Source: Phycisphaerae bacterium (GTDB lineage Bacteria; Chloroflexota; Anaerolineae; 4572-78; J111). Taken from it: DNA of 40,157 nucleotides. Below are positions 34,851-40,157 of the stretch, one piece after another. A model generated the notes under the pieces. It saw nothing but the letters and a program-made list of their open reading frames with translations, was not told the origin of the DNA and searched no databases. Both the position numbers and the translations under genes were made by a program. Numbering within the stretch: the stretch's first letter is position 1; the number at the start of each line of letters is the position of its first letter. Location of the stretch: positions 1 through 40,157 of the forward strand of contig JANQQF010000020.1 of assembly GCA_028285035.1 (NCBI GenBank), written 5' to 3'.

Positions 34851-34988
34851 GACTTACGCATTTAATGGTTTAAACGTCATTTCGAGGCGGTTTTTGCCGA
34901 GAAATCCTCCCAAATATTCGATTGCAAACACATATTCGGGGGATTCTTCACTCCGCTTCGCTCCGTTCAGAATGACATGCGTAAGCCC
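34850..34988. mobile_element. MITE-like palindromic element, 139 bp
   Basis: CTTACGCAT and ATGCGTAAG form perfect 9-bp terminal inverted repeats (core of GGACTTACGCAT at 34850 and ATGCGTAAGCCC ending 34988). Inside are further matching arms: GTCATT near 34876 against AATGAC near 34971, and AATCCTCCC against GGGGGATT. The segment with CACTCCGCTTCGCTCCG is a motif I know as a dispersed repeat in many bacterial genomes. It codes for nothing and would need a transposase in trans. It starts at the last base of the permease stop codon. Confidence 0.7.
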
Positions 34989-35083
34989 TAAGGATAATCA
35001 ACTCACGTTATTCCAAAATTTTCTAGGATGCTTCCCAGTATCAATCAACTCAATTTTTTTCGAGGTAAAAAAGAACACCAATT

Positions 35084-36109
35084 ATGACCACTCAACCTAA
35101 AATTCGTTTTGCCGTCATCGATCTTAATCATAATCACATTTACAATCAAACAGACTTGTTGTTAAACGCTGGTGCCGAGCTTGTCTCCTTTTACGCGCCG
35201 GAGCCTGATCTAGCCACGGAATTTGCAAAAACATATCCTCAGGCCAGCCAGGCTCGTAGTACAGAGGAAATACTGGAAGATGAAACAATCCAATTAGTCA
35301 CAAGTGCAGGAATTCCATGTGAACGCGCACCCCTGGGCATTCTGGTTATGCAGCATGGCAAAGATTATTTGGTCGACAAACCTGGCTTCACCTCCTTTGA
35401 CCAGTTGGCCGACGCCCGCCGGGTGCAGGCAGAAACCGGTCGTATCTACTCCATCGATTTTAGCGAACGGTTTGAGCGCCCATCTACGATAAAAGCTGGT
35501 GAGCTTGTTAGAGCCGGGGCTATTGGTCAGGTGGTGCAGACCATTGGTTCCAGCCCGCACCGCATCAACGCGCCAAATCGCCCCGATTGGTTCTTCCGTC
35601 GTGCCCAGTACGGCGGCATCATCACCGATATCGGTTCCCATCAGATTGACCAATTTCTTTTCATCACCAATTCAAGCCAGGCCGAAATTGTGGCCGCGCA
35701 AGTTGCCAACTACAACCATCCCCAATACCCAGAGCTGGAAGATTTCGGTGATGTACTTTTGCGCGGGGATGGAGGTACGGGGTATTTGCGGGTCGATTGG
35801 TTTACGCCGGACGGACTGGAAACCTGGGGCGATGTTCGCCTGACCATATTGGGTACTGAGGGCTACATTGAACTCCGCAAATATTGTGATCTGGTAGGTC
35901 GCCCAGGCGGAGACCACCTTTTTTTAGTCGATCAAAAAAATACGCGATACATTGATTGTCAGGGCATGGACACGCCTTACGGTCGCCAGTTGCTAAATGA
36001 TATTATCAATCGAACAGAAACGGCTATGTCCCAACAACACTGCTTTTTGGTGTCTGAGCTCGCCTTACAAGCCCAGGCTCAGGCCGACAAGTTAGGGTAT
36101 CTATCATGA
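35084..36109 (+). CDS. Gfo/Idh/MocA-family oxidoreductase, diverged
   Basis: A 341-residue family member. The usual glycine-rich GxGxxG is replaced by VIDLNHNHIYNQ, so NAD binding may be altered. The EKP motif is VDKPG. The catalytic segment GGIITDIGSHQIDQF keeps Asp and His. It overlaps the next gene by 4 bp (ATGA) and the two may form a heteromeric or sequential pair. The upstream gap (34989-35083) shows no clear promoter and only a weak ribosome site. The substrate is likely a sugar or polyol derivative imported by the preceding transporter. Confidence 0.88.
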   Translation: MTTQPKIRFAVIDLNHNHIYNQTDLLLNAGAELVSFYAPEPDLATEFAKTYPQASQARSTEEILEDETIQLVTSAGIPCERAPLGILVMQHGKDYLVDKPGFTSFDQLADARRVQAETGRIYSIDFSERFERPSTIKAGELVRAGAIGQVVQTIGSSPHRINAPNRPDWFFRRAQYGGIITDIGSHQIDQFLFITNSSQAEIVAAQVANYNHPQYPELEDFGDVLLRGDGGTGYLRVDWFTPDGLETWGDVRLTILGTEGYIELRKYCDLVGRPGGDHLFLVDQKNTRYIDCQGMDTPYGRQLLNDIINRTETAMSQQHCFLVSELALQAQAQADKLGYLS

Positions 36110-37176
36110 GCAAATTAAAAGTCGGGGTTGTTGGCGGAGGTATTGGTGAACAGCATATCTTGGCGTACAAAAGCTTGCCGGATATGTATGAGCTGCTGGC
36201 CATTTGCGATTTGAATGAAACTAAAGCCCAAGAATTGGCCGATACATACGATATTCCACGTGTTCATACAGATTTGACCGAATTATGTCGTATGGATGAT
36301 CTGGACATTATTGATGTTTGCACCCCGTCTTATCTACACTATTCACAAATTAAAACGGTGTTAGCCGCCGGTAAGCATGCATTTGGCCAAAAACCAGTTG
36401 CCGGTTCGGTGAAAGAGGTGGATGAGTTGCTTCAGGCCGAAGCCCAATCCGGTAAGCGAGTCATGCCAATGTATGCCCTTCGCTTTGGGCACGGGCTGCA
36501 AAAACTAAAGTTACTTGTTGAGGCCGGGATAGGGGGCGATGCATTTCTGGCTACCATGGAAACAGCCTGGCGGCGGAAAGCGGACTACTATGCCGTGCCC
36601 TGGCGTGGCAAATGGCAGACTGAACTAGGCGGGCCTGTGGTCACCTTGGCCATCCATGCCCACGATATTCTCTACTATATTTTAGGACCGGCCAAGCGAG
36701 TGTTTGCCCAAATGGCGACTCGGGTAAATCCCATTGAAACTGAAGATTGTGTTTCTGCATCATTGGAAATGACCAACGGTTCTCTAGCCTCGCTTGCCGT
36801 AACAAACGGGTCTGCAGACCAAATAAGCCGTTATCGTTTTTGCTTTCGCGGGTTAAGCGCCGAAAGCAATGCCGAACCCTATACCGCCACGGGCGACCCC
36901 TGGACATTTACGGGTGACTCGCCCGAACTGACCCAAGAAATTGAGCAAACATTGGCCAATTTTGTCCCGTTACCGGAAAACTTTGCTGGGCAATTTTATC
37001 GGTTTCATCAAGCCTTGGAAAACGATACCGAACTACCTGTAACCCTGAACGATGCCCGCGCTTCGCTGGAGTTGATTACGGCGCTTTATCATTCCGCTCA
37101 AACAGGGCACCCCGTTGATCTCCCCATAGAAAAGGATCATCCTAAATATGCCGGTTGGCAGCCAGCCGGGACCTAA
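36106..37176 (+). CDS. Gfo/Idh/MocA-family oxidoreductase
   Basis: A 356-residue member with a canonical Rossmann start (VGVVGGGIGEQHI). The EKP motif has Gln in place of Glu (HAFGQKPVAG), while the Lys is kept. The catalytic segment TLAIHAHDILYYILG holds His and Asp in the family spacing. It starts within the stop of the previous gene (ATGA overlap). Probably acts on a sugar or polyol derivative; no specific substrate can be assigned. Confidence 0.9.
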   Translation: MSKLKVGVVGGGIGEQHILAYKSLPDMYELLAICDLNETKAQELADTYDIPRVHTDLTELCRMDDLDIIDVCTPSYLHYSQIKTVLAAGKHAFGQKPVAGSVKEVDELLQAEAQSGKRVMPMYALRFGHGLQKLKLLVEAGIGGDAFLATMETAWRRKADYYAVPWRGKWQTELGGPVVTLAIHAHDILYYILGPAKRVFAQMATRVNPIETEDCVSASLEMTNGSLASLAVTNGSADQISRYRFCFRGLSAESNAEPYTATGDPWTFTGDSPELTQEIEQTLANFVPLPENFAGQFYRFHQALENDTELPVTLNDARASLELITALYHSAQTGHPVDLPIEKDHPKYAGWQPAGT

Positions 37177-37211
37177 TTGGAATGTTTATCTTGATACCTT
37201 ATTGGTTGAAT

Positions 37212-37258
37212 ACCCCGCAGCTTGCTGCGGAATAAGAGTCCGGAGCTTGCTCCGGGGT
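37212..37258. repeat. Tandem REP-type hairpins
   Basis: CCGCAGC-TT-GCTGCGG (37215-37230) and CCGGAGC-TT-GCTCCGG (37240-37255) are two near-identical perfect hairpins 9 bp apart. ACCCCG at 37212 and CGGGGT at 37253 also make the whole unit symmetrical. This is the structure of a bacterial interspersed mosaic element made of two REP sequences, known to be spread by RAYT transposases. It lies in the 133-bp gap before the second UroD-type gene. Confidence 0.75.
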
Positions 37259-37309
37259 CCATACCATTTATTTCTGCACGAGAAGGTTCAATTAAAGGAG
37301 GCATACTTA

Positions 37310-38416
37310 ATGGGCGACTTTAACCCCAAACCCTATTTGGAAAAATTGGAGGCACTGATTGATGTCGATCACGTGCTGGCTGCCGAGACCCGGCAAAGCG
37401 CGGCTTGGCAATTTAAGCCGGTCGATCAGCGACCTACCATCGTCACCGTGCGCGATGATTGGGGACATCATCAGCACGATTTTCCGCCGGACTGGATTCA
37501 AATTCCATACAGCGAAACGTATCGTAACCGGGACAAAATGCTCATTTCCGAGCTAACTCGCGTTTACGAAGGGGCGCTGCTTAAGGATGATCGGTCCTAT
37601 ACCATCCGTGCTAACTATGGTCTCATTGTTCTGGCCTCAATGGTAGGTTGCCCCTACTGGCAAGACCAGGAAAATATGCCCTGGGCCGAGGCGTTTACGG
37701 ATATGGACGATGTCAAACAAATGTTGGATTTGGGACTGCCCGATATAAACAGTGGTATTGCGGGCCAAATATGGGAAACTGAACAGTATTTTAAGGAGAT
37801 GCTGGCTCCTTATCCCAATCTAAGCCAAACGGTTCGTATTGGCTGTCCCGACGCTCAGGGGCCGTTTAACACAGCCGTCAATATTGCCGGGGTGAATGTC
37901 TATTACCTGGTTAATGATGAGCCTCAACTGGTTCATGACTTGATGCGTTTCTCAACCGATCTTTATTTGGCTGTCATCCAACATCATAAAGAACTGATGG
38001 CCGAACCGATGGATGTCGGTTATTCCTTCTCGTACAAGATTCGAGGTGGTGGTCGTATGTCGGATGACTCTGCGGTGATGATGTCAGGCCAAATGTATGA
38101 GGAGTTTGTCAAGCCCTATAACACCGAGGCCTGTCAAGCTACGGAAGGGGCGCTGCTGCATTTTTGTGGTAAGGGTGACCAATTTTTTGACCATATGACC
38201 ACGACTCCCGGTGTTTCAGCCATTCAATTTGGTAATCCCGAAATGCAAGATTTTTCGGCCCGATATGAAATCGCCAAAAAGAACAAGGTTTGTATGTTGT
38301 GGGATGGTGATATGCCGGATGAACTGGACCACATTAAAACCGGTGTGATTCATAAACATATCTGTAATAGCTGGTCCGATGCCGAAACAGCCTCGAAAAT
38401 ACTGGCTGATCGGTAA
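37310..38416 (+). CDS. UroD/MtaA-superfamily protein, diverged methyltransferase
   Basis: A 368-residue UroD-superfamily protein; the ATG at 37310 follows AAAGGAGG, and the frame upstream to 37148 overlaps the previous gene. His284 and Cys286 in LHFCGKG keep the first part of the methyltransferase zinc motif. The third ligand is not at the usual place: Cys328 (KVCMLWDGD) and Cys352 (KHICNSW) are candidates. Low similarity to the protein at 22669-23799 suggests a different substrate. N-terminal sequence [28 protein letters not shown] has histidine-rich and aromatic residues that could line an active site. It may be the substrate-side partner to the corrinoid protein. The last gene before it is a Gfo/Idh/MocA enzyme. 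Confidence 0.85.
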   Translation: MGDFNPKPYLEKLEALIDVDHVLAAETRQSAAWQFKPVDQRPTIVTVRDDWGHHQHDFPPDWIQIPYSETYRNRDKMLISELTRVYEGALLKDDRSYTIRANYGLIVLASMVGCPYWQDQENMPWAEAFTDMDDVKQMLDLGLPDINSGIAGQIWETEQYFKEMLAPYPNLSQTVRIGCPDAQGPFNTAVNIAGVNVYYLVNDEPQLVHDLMRFSTDLYLAVIQHHKELMAEPMDVGYSFSYKIRGGGRMSDDSAVMMSGQMYEEFVKPYNTEACQATEGALLHFCGKGDQFFDHMTTTPGVSAIQFGNPEMQDFSARYEIAKKNKVCMLWDGDMPDELDHIKTGVIHKHICNSWSDAETASKILADR

Positions 38417-38435
38417 TCAATGGAGAAATAGTACA

Positions 38436-39488
38436 ATGACAAAAACTATGCTAGGCGCGGTCTTACCGGGCAACAGCACCGTTGTAATGAAGGAGTTCCC
38501 AGTTCCCCAACCGGGACACGGACAAGTACTGATCCAGCTTAAAGCTTCTACGATTTGCGGTAGCGATATTCGAGCCATCTATCATGAACATTTGGGCAAA
38601 GGACCAGAAGGTTATCAGGGCGTCATTGCCGGGCACGAACCCTGCGGTCAAATTGTAGCTGAAGGACCAGGCCTTAAACGCTTCAAAACGGGTGACCGAG
38701 TCATCATCTATCACATCTCTGGCTGCGGGGTGTGTAATGACTGTTGACGGGGCTATATGATTAGCTGCACCAGCGAAGAACACCGGGCCGCCTATGGCTG
38801 GCAGCGTGACGGTGGTATGGCCCCATACATTCTGGCCGATGAAAAGGATCTGGTGATGTTACCAGATGAACTGAGTTATGTTGATGGTGCCCAGGTGGCT
38901 TGTGGTTTTGGCACGGTGTATGAAGGGCTGGAAAAAGTTGGCATTTCTGGTAACGATGCGGTGTTGGTCGTGGGTCTGGGACCGGTGGGCTTGGCCGCGC
39001 TGATGTTAGCCAAAGCATTAGGGGCCAACAAACTGATAGGTATTGACATGGTGGAAGAACGAATGGCCTTAGCCATCCGGCTGGATCTGGCTGACCATAT
39101 CCTGAAAGCAGGCCCCAACAATGTGGCCGAGGTGCGGGAACTGACCGACGGCCACGGCGTAGAACGAGCCATTGATGCGAGTGGTAATGACAAAGGACGG
39201 CTGACTGCCATTCAAGCTACTCGCAAGTGGGGCAAAATTGTCTTCATCGGCGAGGGTGGCACGGTCGATTTTCAACCCAGTGCAGACCTCATCCACGACC
39301 AAAAGACAATTTACGGCTCCTGGGTGACCAGCATTTGGCTAATGGAAGAGTTGGTCGAGCGTCTGGTGCGGTGGGGCATCCACCCTGAAGATTTAGTAAC
39401 CCATCGATTCTCGCTTGAGCGAGTCAATGAAGCCTACGATTTGATGGCCGGTGGACAATGCGGTAAGGTGGCTATTGTTTTTGAGTAG
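38436..39488 (+). pseudogene. Zinc-dependent polyol dehydrogenase interrupted by an in-frame TGA
   Basis: Reading through one TGA (38745-38747, codon 104) gives a 350-residue protein closely similar to the dehydrogenase at 9112-10152, with the catalytic GSD and GHEPCG, the Rossmann GLGPVG and an intact C terminus. The TGA falls in the structural zinc loop, CGVCNDC then stop then RGYMISC, where the paralogue has Arg. A single C to T change of CGA gives TGA, so a nonsense mutation or a sequence error is the simplest reading. No other stop or frameshift exists, so the lesion is recent. Without read-through the product is 103 residues; a second start at 38757 could give a 243-residue fragment lacking the catalytic domain. 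Confidence 0.8.
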
Positions 39489-39522
39489 TTAACATTGCGA
39501 GGACAGGCAAAAGATCGTGAAA

Positions 39523-39556
39523 AAAAAGCCGTGGCAATCTTTCGCCACGGCTTTTT
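39523..39556. terminator. Bidirectional terminator between convergent genes
   Basis: AAAAAGCCGTGGC (39523-39535) and GCCACGGCTTTTT (39544-39556) form a perfect 13-bp stem with an 8-nt loop and T-runs in both directions. It closes the plus-strand operon and the minus-strand protease gene. Confidence 0.92.
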
Positions 39557-39578
39557 GATCTGTAGAGTAGGGTATGTG

Positions 39579-40157
<579 letters not shown>

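Noticed and set aside
38745..38747. Selenocysteine insertion at the in-frame TGA of the dehydrogenase
   Set aside because: The paralogue has Arg, not Cys, at this position, and the 50 nt downstream show only a 3-bp stem, not a bacterial SECIS-like hairpin.

Overview
The window looks like a carbohydrate and polyol catabolic island from a member of the Chloroflexota, probably Anaerolineae-like. This is inferred from style, not from a marker gene: moderate GC, solute-binding lipoproteins with a Val/Glu-rich linker after the lipobox, many large multi-domain histidine kinases, and ABC importers without a local ATPase. No rRNA, tRNA, CRISPR array or integrase was seen.

Layout. (1) Positions 1-731 hold no assignable gene, only repeat debris and one copy (678-728) of a 51-bp repeat. 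(2) Positions 732-22046 form one long minus-strand block. In transcription order it reads: LysM-tethered sugar-binding protein, two ABC permeases, a small membrane protein, araB, araD, an AraL-type HAD phosphatase, AraM (sn-glycerol-1-phosphate dehydrogenase family), a sorbitol/xylitol-type dehydrogenase, a GpsA-like dehydrogenase, three more zinc alcohol dehydrogenases, a NarL-type response regulator, a receiver-histidine kinase, a second binding protein (paralogue of the first) and a large hybrid histidine kinase. Gene content matches the Bacillus subtilis ara operon (araB-D-L-M-N-P-Q), but the isomerase araA is absent and four zinc dehydrogenases are present. I infer that pentitols or related polyols enter by oxidation. 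(3) Positions 22479-27302, plus strand, hold an unusual corrinoid module: a UroD/MtaA-type methyltransferase, an enolase-superfamily enzyme, a cobalamin-binding protein and a Gfo/Idh/MocA oxidoreductase. (4) A convergent sensor kinase and regulator pair lies at 27627-31022. (5) Positions 31424-39488, plus strand, hold a second ABC importer, two Gfo/Idh/MocA enzymes, a second UroD-type protein and a zinc dehydrogenase interrupted by an in-frame TGA. (6) The right edge is a frameshifted HtrA-type protease on the minus strand.

How it may work together. Two importers bring in sugars or polyols. Dehydrogenases and AraB/AraD feed the products to pentose phosphates. The corrinoid protein and two UroD-type proteins suggest that a methyl group is removed from a substrate, such as an O-methylated sugar or polyol, before or during its breakdown. 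This coupling is my main candidate for an undescribed system. Two plus-strand operons share a nearly identical 71-bp upstream element with three TGGCAC boxes spaced exactly 11 bp apart, which ties the corrinoid module to the second importer in one probable regulon. A separate 51-bp direct repeat (47/51 identical) brackets the whole 21-kb minus-strand block.
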